Positions 7,829-16,511 are shown, numbered from the stretch's first letter. The stretch: 38,013 nucleotides of DNA from an uncultured Prevotella sp. (GCA_900318395.1 ONKL01000055.1:1-38013), one strand, 5' to 3'. Program-made: numbers and translations. Notes: generated by a model from the letters alone, not told the origin.

Positions 7829-8834
7829 TCGTTCCTTCACTCAGTTTCTGATAACCCTCAGTCACTACACTCTGACCCATGTTGATGCCATCGATGATTG
7901 TGATGTAGTTGCCGTGAGTGTCGCCTGTCGTTACCGTCGCACGATGAGCTGTGCTGTCGGCGGCAACAACCCACACGAAGAGTGAACCATCGCTGCGACG
8001 CTGTACGGAGGTGACAGGCAGTGACTTCATCTGCACTTCCGTAGAACCTTCGGGCGAGAACTGTACGTTGGCAACCATACCAGGCAGGAGCTTCCTCTCA
8101 CCGTTGGCCACCTGTATGCGCACATCGTAGGTGTGTGTCAGCGGATCAGCCTCCACACCTTTTTCTATATGTCCTCCCTTCAGCGTGGCCTTTGCAGCCT
8201 CTACGTTGATGGTCGAGGGCGTCGTACTGCTGATATGGCTGATCTCAGCCTCAGGCACGGATACCTTCACCTTGACACTGGAGATATCGAGGATGGTGAC
8301 TACTGCCTGCGATGGCATGGCTGTCTCGCCAGCATCGATGAGCTTCTTACCAATGATACCACTCACGGGGGCTGTCAGACGGCAATCAGCCAGATTCTTC
8401 TTGGCCACTTCGAGCTGCGACTTGGCTTGCTCCACCTTACTCTCGATCTCCACCCATTTCACTTCGGGCAGTGAACCGTTCTCGTGCAGCATGCCATAGC
8501 GCTGATGGGCATCGTTGGCCTGCTTCATCGTGGCCTCGGCACCTGCCAGGAGGTTGCGCGCCTGGGTGTCGTCCATCTCTGCTATCAGTTGTCCACGAGC
8601 GACGGCCTGCCCCTCGTTGACGAGCAGGCGCTTCACCACACCCATGCCTGTAAAGCTGACTGCCGTACCCTCGCGCTCCTCGACGATACCCACATAGGTC
8701 ACGCTATTGTCAGCCATCGAGGGCGATACCACTTGCATCTTTACACGGATAGGAGCCTTTGCCCTACTCTCTTTCTTCTCGCTGCAGCTGCAGACTAAAA
8801 GAACAGCCGCCAGTATCAAAAACGATTTTCTCAT
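7806..8834 (-). CDS. RND efflux periplasmic adaptor (membrane fusion protein), lipoprotein
   Basis: 342 residues. N-terminal lipobox VCSC (Cys about 17), then beta-barrel and lipoyl half-motifs (VKRLLVNEGQAVARGQLIAE and LTAPVSGIIGKKLIDAGE) flanking a helical hairpin (about 95-150), a beta-barrel domain (about 180-260) and a membrane-proximal domain to the C-terminus. This is the normal order for HlyD/AcrA-type adaptors, which bridge pump and outer-membrane channel in the periplasm. It starts 7 bases after the ketoacyl synthase stop and is followed by the pump gene, so co-expression is very likely. The last four residues are encoded by heptamer repeats. Confidence 0.93.
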   Translation of the reverse strand: MRKSFLILAAVLLVCSCSEKKESRAKAPIRVKMQVVSPSMADNSVTYVGIVEEREGTAVSFTGMGVVKRLLVNEGQAVARGQLIAEMDDTQARNLLAGAEATMKQANDAHQRYGMLHENGSLPEVKWVEIESKVEQAKSQLEVAKKNLADCRLTAPVSGIIGKKLIDAGETAMPSQAVVTILDISSVKVKVSVPEAEISHISSTTPSTINVEAAKATLKGGHIEKGVEADPLTHTYDVRIQVANGERKLLPGMVANVQFSPEGSTEVQMKSLPVTSVQRRSDGSLFVWVVAADSTAHRATVTTGDTHGNYITIIDGINMGQSVVTEGYQKLSEGTKVVKSER

Positions 8835-8841
8835 CTTATTC

Positions 8842-10068
8842 TTATTTATTCAGATTCTTGACTATCAGCGTGGAGTTGGTGCCTCCAAACCCGAAGGAGT
8901 TGCTCAGGAACATGTCGAAATGGGTATCGATGGTCTTAGGGACCACATTGATACAAGCCGTCTCATCATCAGGAGCCTCGAAGTTCAGCGAGCCAGCGAT
9001 GAAGTCGTTCTTCATCATCAGCGTGGAGTAGATGATCTCGGAGGCACCCGACATCCACATCTCATGCCCCGTCTGACTCTTCGTAGAGGTGACAGGCACC
9101 CGATAATCGCCGAAGACCTGGGCGATGGCCTTCGCCTCACAGGCATCACCGAGAGGCGTGGAAGTGGCGTGGGCATTGACATACCCCACTTCGCGAGGCT
9201 GAGCACCGGCACTCAGGAAACACTGCTCCAACGAGCATACAGGACCAGCGACATTGGGATTGGAGATATGTTCACCATTGCCTGAAAAGCCCCAGCCAAG
9301 GATCTCGGCAATGATGGGAGCCCCACGGCGCACGGCATGCTCATAACTCTCGATGACCAGCGTGGCAGCACCACCGCTGGGCACCAGTCCGTCGCGCTCA
9401 CGATCGAAAGGACGACTGGCGCGCGTAGGATCATGCTCACGCTTCGAGAAGGCCTGCAAGCCGTCGAAAGCTGCAATGCCATAGAGATTGCTCTCCTCGG
9501 CTCCACCACAGATGACGCACTCCTGCAGACCGTTCCTGATGAGCAGGAATCCGAGCCCAAGCGCCTGAGACCCAGAGGCACAGGCCGCAGAGGCTGTCAG
9601 GTTGATACCTCTCAGATGGAACAGCGTGGCGAGGTTCATGGTCACCGTGGAGTTCATCGACTGGAAGATGGCACCACTGCCACAATCAGAGGTGGATTTG
9701 GTCAGACGGAACTTGTCGAGCCCCACCATCGTAGCCTCAGCCGTGGAGTCGTTGCCATAGATGATACCCACTGCGTGGCCGTCGATATAATCCTGATCCA
9801 GACGTGCATGTTCAAGTGCCTGTCGCGTAGCCATGTAGGCATATTGCGTCTCCTCGGGCATCATCTGCCGCTGGTTACGTTTCAGAAAAGGTTTGAGATC
9901 CACCTTAGGCACATTGGCACAGATAGGTGAACGGAACCCAGCATCCTTACGTTCCTGACTGAAGATGATGCCACTCTTGCCCTCGTAAAGCGACTGACGG
10001 ACATCATCCAATGTTGTTCCAAGGCAGGACCAGATGCCCATACCAGTAATCACTACTCTATTTCCCAT
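8842..10068 (-). CDS. Beta-ketoacyl-ACP synthase, FabB-like clade
   Basis: The 408-residue thiolase-fold enzyme matches KAS I/II in length and in layout. The Cys-His-His triad is visible: C163 (ACASGSQ), H300 (NAHATSTPLGD) and H335 (TKSQTGHEM), plus K330 and the glycine-rich end GFGGTNSTL. The N-terminus (GKSGIIFSQERKDAGFRSP) resembles E. coli FabB more than FabF. It should condense malonyl-ACP with an acyl-ACP. The loop after H335 reads EMWMSGASE instead of the usual LGAAG, which may change substrate choice. It is first in an operon whose next genes form an RND pump, hinting at production or remodelling of an exported lipid-like compound rather than housekeeping synthesis (inference). No ACP or other fatty-acid genes are adjacent. 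Confidence 0.9.
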   Translation of the reverse strand: MGNRVVITGMGIWSCLGTTLDDVRQSLYEGKSGIIFSQERKDAGFRSPICANVPKVDLKPFLKRNQRQMMPEETQYAYMATRQALEHARLDQDYIDGHAVGIIYGNDSTAEATMVGLDKFRLTKSTSDCGSGAIFQSMNSTVTMNLATLFHLRGINLTASAACASGSQALGLGFLLIRNGLQECVICGGAEESNLYGIAAFDGLQAFSKREHDPTRASRPFDRERDGLVPSGGAATLVIESYEHAVRRGAPIIAEILGWGFSGNGEHISNPNVAGPVCSLEQCFLSAGAQPREVGYVNAHATSTPLGDACEAKAIAQVFGDYRVPVTSTKSQTGHEMWMSGASEIIYSTLMMKNDFIAGSLNFEAPDDETACINVVPKTIDTHFDMFLSNSFGFGGTNSTLIVKNLNK

Positions 10069-10094
10069 TTGTTTTAAATTGTAGTTTCTGACTG

Positions 10095-10125
10095 CAAAGA
10101 TAATGGTTTTTTCACGATTATCAAG
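10095..10125 (-). promoter_or_regulatory. Promoter for the ketoacyl synthase-efflux operon
   Basis: On the minus strand CTTG (10125-10122), 19 bases, then TATCTTTG (10102-10095), matching the Bacteroidota TTTG / TAnnTTTG consensus with one mismatch in the upstream box. It lies about 27 bases before the ATG at 10068. It is the only good promoter found for the six-gene operon. Confidence 0.7.
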
Positions 10126-10164
10126 AAACAGGGAAACTAATTATTATAAAAAAAACGTAAATTA

Positions 10165-10196
10165 TTGCCATGTTACGAAAGTTTAGCTTAATTTTG
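10165..10196 (+). promoter_or_regulatory. Candidate promoter for the GH3-family gene
   Basis: TTG (10165-10167), 21 bases, then TAATTTTG (10189-10196). A transcript from here begins after 10200, so the in-frame ATG at 10170 could not be used; this favours the ATG at 10218. Confidence 0.55.
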
Positions 10197-10217
10197 CAGC
10201 GAAAATTGCGCAAGAAG

Positions 10218-11744
10218 ATGAGTCTGACTCAAATTATAGGAAAAGTATTTGTACCTCGCCAGCGTGCTTTGGAGAAGCACCAGAACGAAGGAGAGCAGCT
10301 GCAGAGAGAGGTTCTAAGCCACCTCATCCAGACAGCAAAGGATACTGAATATGGCCGTCATCACGCTTTCGCGGCGGTGCACGGCTATGATGATTTTATC
10401 AAGCACGTTCCTGTGAACACCTATGAGGAACTGAAGAAAGATATCGACCGTATGCGGCATGGCGAGACGGATATCCTGTGGCCAGGGCGCGTGAAATGGT
10501 ATGCCAAATCGAGCGGTACCACCAACGATAAGTCGAAGTTCATCCCCGTCAGTCCTGAAGGTCTGCAAAAGATTCACTATGCCGGAGGGCGCGACTCGGT
10601 AGCCATCTACCTGAGAAACAACCCCAAATCGGCAATGTTCGACGGCAAGGGCCTCATCCTTGGCGGCAGTCATGCACCCAACTATAACCTGCCTGACTCA
10701 CTGGTGGGCGACCTCAGTGCCATCCTCATCGAGAACATCAATCCGCTGGTGAACCTCGTGCGGGTACCTAAGAAACAGACGGCCCTCATCTCTGACTTCG
10801 AGATCAAGCGCGAGCGCATTGCCAGAGAGGCGATGAACAAGAACGTGACCAACATCTCGGGCGTGCCCTCATGGATGCTCTCTGTGCTCACCTGCATGAT
10901 GGAAATCACAGGTAAGACGCACCTCGAGGAGGTATGGCCGAATATCGAGATCTTCTTCCACGGAGGTGTGGCCTTCACGCCTTATCGCGAACAGTATAAG
11001 CGCCTCATCACGTCGCCCAACATGCACTATATGGAAACCTACAACGCCAGTGAGGGCTTCTTCGGTATTCAGGATGATCCCGCTGACAAGTCCATGCTGC
11101 TGATGCTCGACTACGGCGTATTCTACGAGTTCATTCCTTTGGATTCGAGGAAGGAGGAAGGAGAAAAGAAGAACGAACCTATACCTCTCTGGGCTGTGGA
11201 GACAGGCAAGAACTACGCGATGGTGATCTCTACCTCGTGCGGACTCTGGCGCTATGAAATCGGCGATACCATCCAGTTTACCTCCACCAATCCCTATAAG
11301 TTCATCATCTCTGGTCGAACCAAGCACTTCATCAACGCCTTTGGCGAGGAACTGATTGTCGACAATGCCGAACAAGGACTGGCCTATGCCTGCCAGCAGA
11401 CAGGGGCCGAGGTGCTGGAATACACTGCAGCACCTGTGTTCATGGACGAGAATGCGAAGTGCCGCCACCAGTGGCTCATCGAGTTCTCGAAGCGTCCTGA
11501 GGACCTGCAGCAGTTTGCCTCACTCCTCGACAAGCGCCTACAGGAGATCAACAGCGACTACGAGGCTAAGCGCTATAAGAACATCACGCTGCAACCTCTG
11601 GAGATCATCGAGGCAAGACCTAACCTCTTCAACGACTGGATGAAACTGCGTGGCAAGCTGGGAGGACAGAACAAGGTGCCACGTCTGAGTAACTCTCGTG
11701 AACATATTGAGCAGCTGCTTGCGCTTAATGTAAAAATGCAATAA
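10218..11744 (+). CDS. GH3 auxin-responsive-promoter-family protein (acyl-adenylate/amide synthetase fold)
   Basis: A 508-residue protein from ATG 10218. It carries the ATP-binding motif SSGTTNDKSKFIPVS (about 98-112), the central YNASEGFFGIQDDP (about 275-290), the hinge region WRYEIGDTIQF and a C-terminal ISGRTKHFINAFGEEL. Plant GH3 proteins adenylate carboxylates and join them to amino acids; the bacterial homologues are widespread in Bacteroidota but their substrates are not known. An upstream in-frame ATG at 10170 exists, but the promoter box at 10189 argues against it. It is divergent from the FabB-like gene across 149 bases, so an acyl-chain substrate is possible but unproven. It leads a three-gene plus-strand set with the Ig-like lipoprotein. 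Confidence 0.88.
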   Translation: MSLTQIIGKVFVPRQRALEKHQNEGEQLQREVLSHLIQTAKDTEYGRHHAFAAVHGYDDFIKHVPVNTYEELKKDIDRMRHGETDILWPGRVKWYAKSSGTTNDKSKFIPVSPEGLQKIHYAGGRDSVAIYLRNNPKSAMFDGKGLILGGSHAPNYNLPDSLVGDLSAILIENINPLVNLVRVPKKQTALISDFEIKRERIAREAMNKNVTNISGVPSWMLSVLTCMMEITGKTHLEEVWPNIEIFFHGGVAFTPYREQYKRLITSPNMHYMETYNASEGFFGIQDDPADKSMLLMLDYGVFYEFIPLDSRKEEGEKKNEPIPLWAVETGKNYAMVISTSCGLWRYEIGDTIQFTSTNPYKFIISGRTKHFINAFGEELIVDNAEQGLAYACQQTGAEVLEYTAAPVFMDENAKCRHQWLIEFSKRPEDLQQFASLLDKRLQEINSDYEAKRYKNITLQPLEIIEARPNLFNDWMKLRGKLGGQNKVPRLSNSREHIEQLLALNVKMQ

Positions 11745-11802
11745 TTATAAAATGTAAAAAGGATGAGGAAAGAGAATCTTTTAATTATTACATTTTTTCA
11801 TT
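11727..11802. repeat. Inverted repeat around the start codon of the Ig-like lipoprotein gene
   Basis: Arms 11727-11750 and 11779-11802 are complementary at 21 of 24 positions, with a 28-base loop containing ATG 11763. The left arm covers the end of the GH3 gene; the right arm encodes part of the signal peptide (residues about 6-13). The design is the same as at the TolC-gene start (4583-4685). Confidence 0.65.
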
Positions 11803-13736
11803 TTATCATTGCAACAATAGTTGCAAGTTGCGCTCGCATGGGGCAGCCCGACGGTGGATGGTATGACGATGATCCTCCCAAGGTCATCGGCAGTTCGCCG
11901 CTGGATCAGTCTGCCAACGTGCATTCGAAGAAGATCACCATCTTCTTCGATGAATATATCAAACTGGAAGATGCTTCCAATAAGGTTATCGTCTCGCCGC
12001 CACAACTCGAGATGCCTGAAATCAAAGCTGCTGGTAAGAGAATCATCGTGGAACTGAAGGACACCCTGAAGGAGAACACGACCTACACCATCGACTTCAG
12101 CGACGCCATCACAGACAACAACGAGGGTAACCCCATGGGCAACTATACCTACTGCTTCTCGACAGGCGAGCAGATCGATACCTTCGAAGTGGCAGGATAC
12201 GTGCTCGACGCCAGCAACCTCGAACCCATCAAGGGTATCATGGTGGGACTTTACGACGATCTGGCTGACTCAGCCTTCAAGACCAAGCCTGTGCTGCGCG
12301 TGTCTCGCACTGACGGCAGCGGGCACTTCGTGGTGAAGGGCGTGGCACCTGGCAAGTATCGCGCCTATGCCCTGAAGGATGCCGATGGCGACTTTGTCTT
12401 CAATCAGAAGAGTGAGATGGTGGCCTTCCGCCATGACATCTATGAGCCAAGCTGGAAGCCTGATACCCGTGTGGATACCGTCTGGCGCGACTCTCTGCAT
12501 ATCGATGCACTGCTGCAGGTGCCCTATACCCACTTCCTGCCCGACGACGTGACACTGCTGGCATTTACTCAGACACAGACAGACCGTTACCTGCTGAAGA
12601 CGGAGCGTAAGGACGCCAATAAGTTCAGTATGTACTTCAGCTATGGCCATCCTGAACTGCCCGTCATCAAAGGTCTGAACTTCGATGCCGACAGTGCCTT
12701 TGTCATCGAGACGGGCGAGAAGCAGGACACCATCCACTACTGGCTGCGCGACACAACCCTCGTGAATCAAGACACACTCCGCATGGAGATCAGCTATATG
12801 ATGACTGACACACTGGGCGTGCTCGTGAATCAGACAGATACCGTCGATGTGCTGGCAAAGACCCCATACGAGAAACGTATGAAGGAGAAAGCCAAGGAAC
12901 TGGAGAAATGGGAGAAGGAGCAGGAAAAGAAGAAGAAACGTGGCGAGAAGTACGACTCGATCTACAAGGAGAAACCTCTGGAGCCTAAGTTCAACCTGCC
13001 TCAGACCATGACACCAGAGAACAAGGTGACGGTGGAGATGCCAACGCCACTGGCAAGGTGCGACACCTCGATGGTTCATCTCTACTCGATGATCGACTCC
13101 GTGTGGTATGAATCGACGTGCACCTTCGAACCCATCGAGTATAAACTGCGCGAATACAGGATACTGGCTGACTGGAAGCCTGGCATTGAGTATAGTCTCG
13201 AAATTGACTCCGCAGCCTTCGAGGATATCTACGGCAAGGTGTCGGATCCCTTCAAACAGGGCGTCAAGATCGATACTGAGGAGAAGTACAGTTCGCTGAA
13301 ACTGACGCTCTCAGGTATCCCAGACACTGTACAGGTGATCGTACAGCTGCTGAATGCTTCGGATGCGGTGGTGAAGGAAACACGCTTAGAGAAAAAAGTG
13401 GCTACCTTCAAGTATGTAAAGCCTGACAAGTATTATGTCCGTGCACTGGTGGACCTCAACGGTAACGGCATCTGGGACACTGGCGACTACGATAAGGATT
13501 TGCAGGCAGAAGCCGTCTATTATTATCCGCGAGAGATAGAATGCAAGGAGAAATGGGACGTCACCCAGAACTGGAATGTCCTGTCGACACCTATACATAA
13601 ACAAAAGCCAGCAAAGATCACGAAGCAGAAGCCCGATGCGGCGAAGAAACTGAAGAACCGCAATATTCAGCGTGCTCAAGAGCTGGGCATACAATACGTG
13701 AGAAGTGAAAAGATAAAAGTGAATAGTGAGAAGTGA
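11763..13736 (+). CDS. Ig-like (Big_5) domain lipoprotein
   Basis: 657 residues with a lipoprotein signal (lipobox IVASC, Cys about 23), then GQPDGGWYDDDPPKVIGSSP, the usual opening of Bacteroidota proteins with an N-terminal Big_5 Ig-like domain (about 40-135, containing ITIFFDEYIKLEDA). A carboxypeptidase-regulatory-like beta domain follows (about 140-230), then further beta-rich sequence and a charged Lys/Glu stretch (about 375-405, KAKELEKWEKEQEKKKK). Predicted location: periplasm or outer-membrane surface. Its molecular role is unknown. It starts 18 bases after the GH3 stop and ends in heptamer repeats that lead to the DUF3108 gene. Confidence 0.85.
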   Translation: MRKENLLIITFFHFIIATIVASCARMGQPDGGWYDDDPPKVIGSSPLDQSANVHSKKITIFFDEYIKLEDASNKVIVSPPQLEMPEIKAAGKRIIVELKDTLKENTTYTIDFSDAITDNNEGNPMGNYTYCFSTGEQIDTFEVAGYVLDASNLEPIKGIMVGLYDDLADSAFKTKPVLRVSRTDGSGHFVVKGVAPGKYRAYALKDADGDFVFNQKSEMVAFRHDIYEPSWKPDTRVDTVWRDSLHIDALLQVPYTHFLPDDVTLLAFTQTQTDRYLLKTERKDANKFSMYFSYGHPELPVIKGLNFDADSAFVIETGEKQDTIHYWLRDTTLVNQDTLRMEISYMMTDTLGVLVNQTDTVDVLAKTPYEKRMKEKAKELEKWEKEQEKKKKRGEKYDSIYKEKPLEPKFNLPQTMTPENKVTVEMPTPLARCDTSMVHLYSMIDSVWYESTCTFEPIEYKLREYRILADWKPGIEYSLEIDSAAFEDIYGKVSDPFKQGVKIDTEEKYSSLKLTLSGIPDTVQVIVQLLNASDAVVKETRLEKKVATFKYVKPDKYYVRALVDLNGNGIWDTGDYDKDLQAEAVYYYPREIECKEKWDVTQNWNVLSTPIHKQKPAKITKQKPDAAKKLKNRNIQRAQELGIQYVRSEKIKVNSEK

Positions 13737-13774
13737 GAAGTGAAAAGTGAATAGTGAATAGTGAATAGTGAAAT
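13699..13774 (+). repeat. Heptamer repeat tract (GTGAATA/GTGAGAA/GTGAAAA) at a gene junction
   Basis: About ten degenerate heptamers run from the last codons of the Ig-like lipoprotein gene (encoding SEKIKVNSEK and its stop) to the ATG of the DUF3108 gene at 13773. Each unit contains TGA, so stops occur in all three frames. Confidence 0.85.
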
Positions 13775-14582
13775 GAAAAAGATAGTTTTGATGATTTGCC
13801 TTGTGTGTGGCTTTGCGATGTCGGCAAAGTCGCAATGCGGCATTGAGAATACAGCCTTTAAGAGTGGCGAGGAACTGAGCTATGACCTCTACTTCAACTG
13901 GAAATTCATCTGGCTGAAGGTGGGAACGGCTCAGATGGATACAAAATACACGAAGTTTGAGGGCAAGGAAGCCTGGAAGTCGTACCTCATCACACGAGGA
14001 AACCCAAAACTCGACAAGTACTTCCTGATGCGCGACACGCTGTTGTCGTATTGCAACCCCGATCTCTCACCCCTCTATTTCCGCAAGGGAGCACGCGAGG
14101 GCGATCGCTACTACATCGATGAGATCTGGTACAGCTATCCCAACAACTTCTGCCAGCTGAAGAAGCATCGCGTAGATGCCGATGGAGAGGTGCACTGGAA
14201 GACCAGCACCTATAGGAGCTGTATCTACGACATGATGTCTATCTTCCTCCGTGCACGTAACTTCGATTCCGCTAAGTTGAAGAAGGGTGACATCATCCCC
14301 ACCCCCATCAGCGATGCACGCAGCCTGAGCAATTCATGGCTCGAATTCCGAGGTAAGGAGAACTTCAAGATGAACGACTCGAAGGAGAAGTTCCGCTGCC
14401 TCGTCTTCTCATTCTTTGAGCGCGAGGACAACAAGAGCCACGAACTGGTACGCTTCTATATCACAGACGATCAGAACCATATACCAGTACGCCTCGACAT
14501 GTTCCTGAGTTTTGGAAGTGCCAAGGCGTACCTGAAGAGTTATAAGGGTGTGCGCAGTCCGATTACTTCGAAGGTGAAGTAG
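13773..14582 (+). CDS. DUF3108 family exported protein
   Basis: 269 residues from ATG 13773; a GTG at 13761 lies within the heptamer repeats and is disfavoured. A signal peptide (MKKIVLMICLVCGFAMSAKS) precedes a single beta-rich domain beginning FKSGEELSYDLYFNWKFIWL, characteristic of DUF3108, whose members are periplasmic or outer-membrane-associated with unknown role. Repeated alternating strands and many aromatic residues suggest a lipocalin-like barrel that could hold a lipid (inference). It is third in the GH3 / Ig-like / DUF3108 set. Its 3' end overlaps the converging phosphatase gene by 20 bases. Confidence 0.87.
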   Translation: MKKIVLMICLVCGFAMSAKSQCGIENTAFKSGEELSYDLYFNWKFIWLKVGTAQMDTKYTKFEGKEAWKSYLITRGNPKLDKYFLMRDTLLSYCNPDLSPLYFRKGAREGDRYYIDEIWYSYPNNFCQLKKHRVDADGEVHWKTSTYRSCIYDMMSIFLRARNFDSAKLKKGDIIPTPISDARSLSNSWLEFRGKENFKMNDSKEKFRCLVFSFFEREDNKSHELVRFYITDDQNHIPVRLDMFLSFGSAKAYLKSYKGVRSPITSKVK

Positions 14583-15876
14583 AAGTTTCGAAGTCTTTAA
14601 TCTTATCCAGATAATACTGACGCAGGTCCTGCCATTTGTAGTAGGGCCAGTTGTCTGTGTCGATAGGCATATAGGCCTCGCGTTCGTTGAGCAGTGCCTT
14701 CACGAGGACATCACCAGTCTTACCCTTCTTCGGACGATAGAATATCAGCTGGATATTACAGCCCATAGGGAAGATGCGATAATTGCGCCAATAGGTATCA
14801 AGCTCATCGAGGTTCTGCACAGCCATTCCACAGTTATCAAGCTCCAGCAGACAGGCAAGTGGCATCACGCACACCTCGTGACCAAAGCGCAGTGTGGCCT
14901 GTGTCTGGGTGACAGTATCAGCCGTAGCGATGATGTTCTTCAGCAGATTCAGCTGGCTGAAAGGCATCTTCTCGCCAGAGACGGGTGAGGGTCCGTAGTC
15001 GAGATACCAGCCGATATTCTGGATGCGCCACAGGTCGTAGACCTCCTCGTCAGTAAAGAGCGAGAAGAACTCGATGTCTGTATCGTGGCTCTGCATGTTA
15101 CAAGCTACGTGGAAGAGCTGTCGCATCAAGTCGCCTGCCTTTACATTATTATATACGTAGTCTTGATCGTTGAAGAGAAGCCCCATCAGTCGTGCAGGGT
15201 GGGTATACTTCAGCTGTGCTGCCTCATACTCCTTATCGCCAGTGCCTCTGCCCAGTTCCTTCACAATACCATCCCAAGGCTGGTTCAGATAGTACTGCAG
15301 CGACTGGCTCACGTCGTTATGGATCCTTGCTGTTGGATTAGCAGCCGTCAGTTCCTCGCACTCGGCAATCATCGAGAGGATACAACGGAACACGGTGGTG
15401 CTGCGTGCATCGATCTTCACATCCTTGGCCTTGAAAATCTCAGGGAAGTTCTGCGTCATGCGCTTGCCGATACCATGATGCTGGCGCTCGCCTACAGTGG
15501 TGAGATCGCCCAGGCGCTCATGACTGGTGGGATAGAATGCCTCCAGTTTCTTCAGCGTCTCTTCACCCAGAGCCGTCAGCTTGCCCTGTTCGTGAGCCTT
15601 CTTCAGGGTTGTAATCGGATGTGTGTAGTCGCCATCGCCAATCAGCCAGCGCGAACCGTGACGCCCATAGTGACTCATGTAGTAAGGTTCGTAGTTTTTG
15701 GGCGACGGCGTCAGGGCCTTTGAAGGCAACTGGCGATCGTAGTCCACATAATTACTACCTGCCAAGAAACGGTTGGCAGCAATCTCGTCCTTTGCAGAAG
15801 TCTCATACACAGGTGCTTTCTGCGCCTGCACAGCCATCGTACAGCCAATGGCTAAGATCAGTAATCCTTGTCTCAT
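14563..15876 (-). CDS. Exported histidine-acid-phosphatase family protein (MINPP/phytase-like)
   Basis: 437 residues from ATG 15876, which is followed by a signal peptide (MRQGLLILAIGCTMAVQAQ). The N-terminal catalytic motif is SHYGRHGSRW (His73 as phosphohistidine nucleophile), with RSTTVFR at about 158-164 and a later FGHEVCVMPL (His333-Glu334) at the position where family members carry HD or, in inositol-polyphosphate phosphatases, HAE. The RHGSR form is typical of the MINPP-like branch. Likely periplasmic or surface removal of phosphate from inositol phosphates or other phosphomonoesters; the substrate is inferred. The frame is open further upstream, but a strong promoter at 15907-15938 rules those starts out. 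The 3' end overlaps the DUF3108 gene. Confidence 0.88.
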   Translation of the reverse strand: MRQGLLILAIGCTMAVQAQKAPVYETSAKDEIAANRFLAGSNYVDYDRQLPSKALTPSPKNYEPYYMSHYGRHGSRWLIGDGDYTHPITTLKKAHEQGKLTALGEETLKKLEAFYPTSHERLGDLTTVGERQHHGIGKRMTQNFPEIFKAKDVKIDARSTTVFRCILSMIAECEELTAANPTARIHNDVSQSLQYYLNQPWDGIVKELGRGTGDKEYEAAQLKYTHPARLMGLLFNDQDYVYNNVKAGDLMRQLFHVACNMQSHDTDIEFFSLFTDEEVYDLWRIQNIGWYLDYGPSPVSGEKMPFSQLNLLKNIIATADTVTQTQATLRFGHEVCVMPLACLLELDNCGMAVQNLDELDTYWRNYRIFPMGCNIQLIFYRPKKGKTGDVLVKALLNEREAYMPIDTDNWPYYKWQDLRQYYLDKIKDFETSTSPSK

Positions 15877-15906
15877 CTTTTTATATTTAGGTTTGTATGA
15901 TGGGGA

Positions 15907-15938
15907 CAAAGTTACGAATAAGTCAGTGAAAAACCAAA
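15907..15938 (-). promoter_or_regulatory. Promoter for the histidine phosphatase gene
   Basis: Minus strand TTTG (15938-15935), 20 bases, TAACTTTG (15914-15907): an exact Bacteroidota consensus, 31 bases before the ATG at 15876. The spacer is nearly the same as that of the yicC promoter at 26380-26411. Confidence 0.85.
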
Positions 15939-15946
15939 TTTTTTTG

Positions 15947-15954
15947 TAATTTTG
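15947..15954 (+). promoter_or_regulatory. Possible -7 box for the sigma-factor operon
   Basis: TAATTTTG matches TAnnTTTG and lies 62 bases upstream of the sigma start. No convincing TTTG is found 19-21 bases before it, so the promoter is tentative. It partly abuts the divergent phosphatase promoter. Confidence 0.4.
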
Positions 15955-16016
15955 CACCTTGGGGGTTAGGAAACAGCCCTCCTTGTTCGTCATTTAGGTA
16001 AAAGAGCAAAAAAGCA

Positions 16017-16511
16017 ATGCTTGACAAAGAAGAGACAGAACGACTGTACAGACAACAGGCAGAGAAGATGCACCAGCTGGCAACGACGCTACTCCACGAC
16101 GAGGAGGAGGCACACGATGCAGTGAGCGAGATCTTCGAACGACTGACTGATGGTGCCATCAGACTTCCTGCAGAGAAGCCAGAGGCCTATCTGTTCGTCT
16201 GCCTGCGAAACCTCTGTCTGGATCAGATCAGAAAACTGTCGCTCAGAGAACGGATTTCGCGTCATCTGACGCTGGAGACACCAAGTCTCATCCCCGTTGA
16301 GACAGAACAGGAACTGCTCGCTGACATGATGACCTACGCAGAAGAGGTGATGACACCCCAGACATGGCGCGTCTTCCAACTACGCTACGACGAGGGACTC
16401 TCCTACCGTCACATCTCAGAGCAACTTGGCATCAGCCAGGTAGCCGTCTACAAACATCTGGCTCAGGCACTGCAAATGCTCAGACAACAATTTAATCCGA
16501 AAGTAAGATGA
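16017..16511 (+). CDS. RNA polymerase ECF-type sigma-70 factor
   Basis: 164 residues with only regions sigma-2 (about 10-80; core HDAVSEIFERL and AYLFVCLRNLCLDQIRK) and sigma-4 (about 105-160; helix-turn-helix LSYRHISEQLGISQVAVYKHL), the ECF layout. It directs RNA polymerase to a small set of promoters. Its stop overlaps the start of the next gene as ATGA, so translation is coupled to the predicted anti-sigma factor. The set sigma / anti-sigma / TonB receptor / lipoproteins is the usual Bacteroidota outer-membrane-signalling arrangement, where a receptor senses a ligand and releases the sigma factor. An element shared with downstream lipoprotein genes lies at 15993-16008. Confidence 0.93.
   Translation: MLDKEETERLYRQQAEKMHQLATTLLHDEEEAHDAVSEIFERLTDGAIRLPAEKPEAYLFVCLRNLCLDQIRKLSLRERISRHLTLETPSLIPVETEQELLADMMTYAEEVMTPQTWRVFQLRYDEGLSYRHISEQLGISQVAVYKHLAQALQMLRQQFNPKVR

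Noticed and set aside
10170-10217. Upstream in-frame ATG giving a 16-residue longer GH3-family protein
   Set aside because: A TAnnTTTG promoter box lies inside this extension, and the protein family begins close to MSLTQIIGK.
13699-13774. Heptamer tracts considered as a CRISPR-like array
   Set aside because: Units are only 7 bases, contiguous and without spacers; no cas genes are near.
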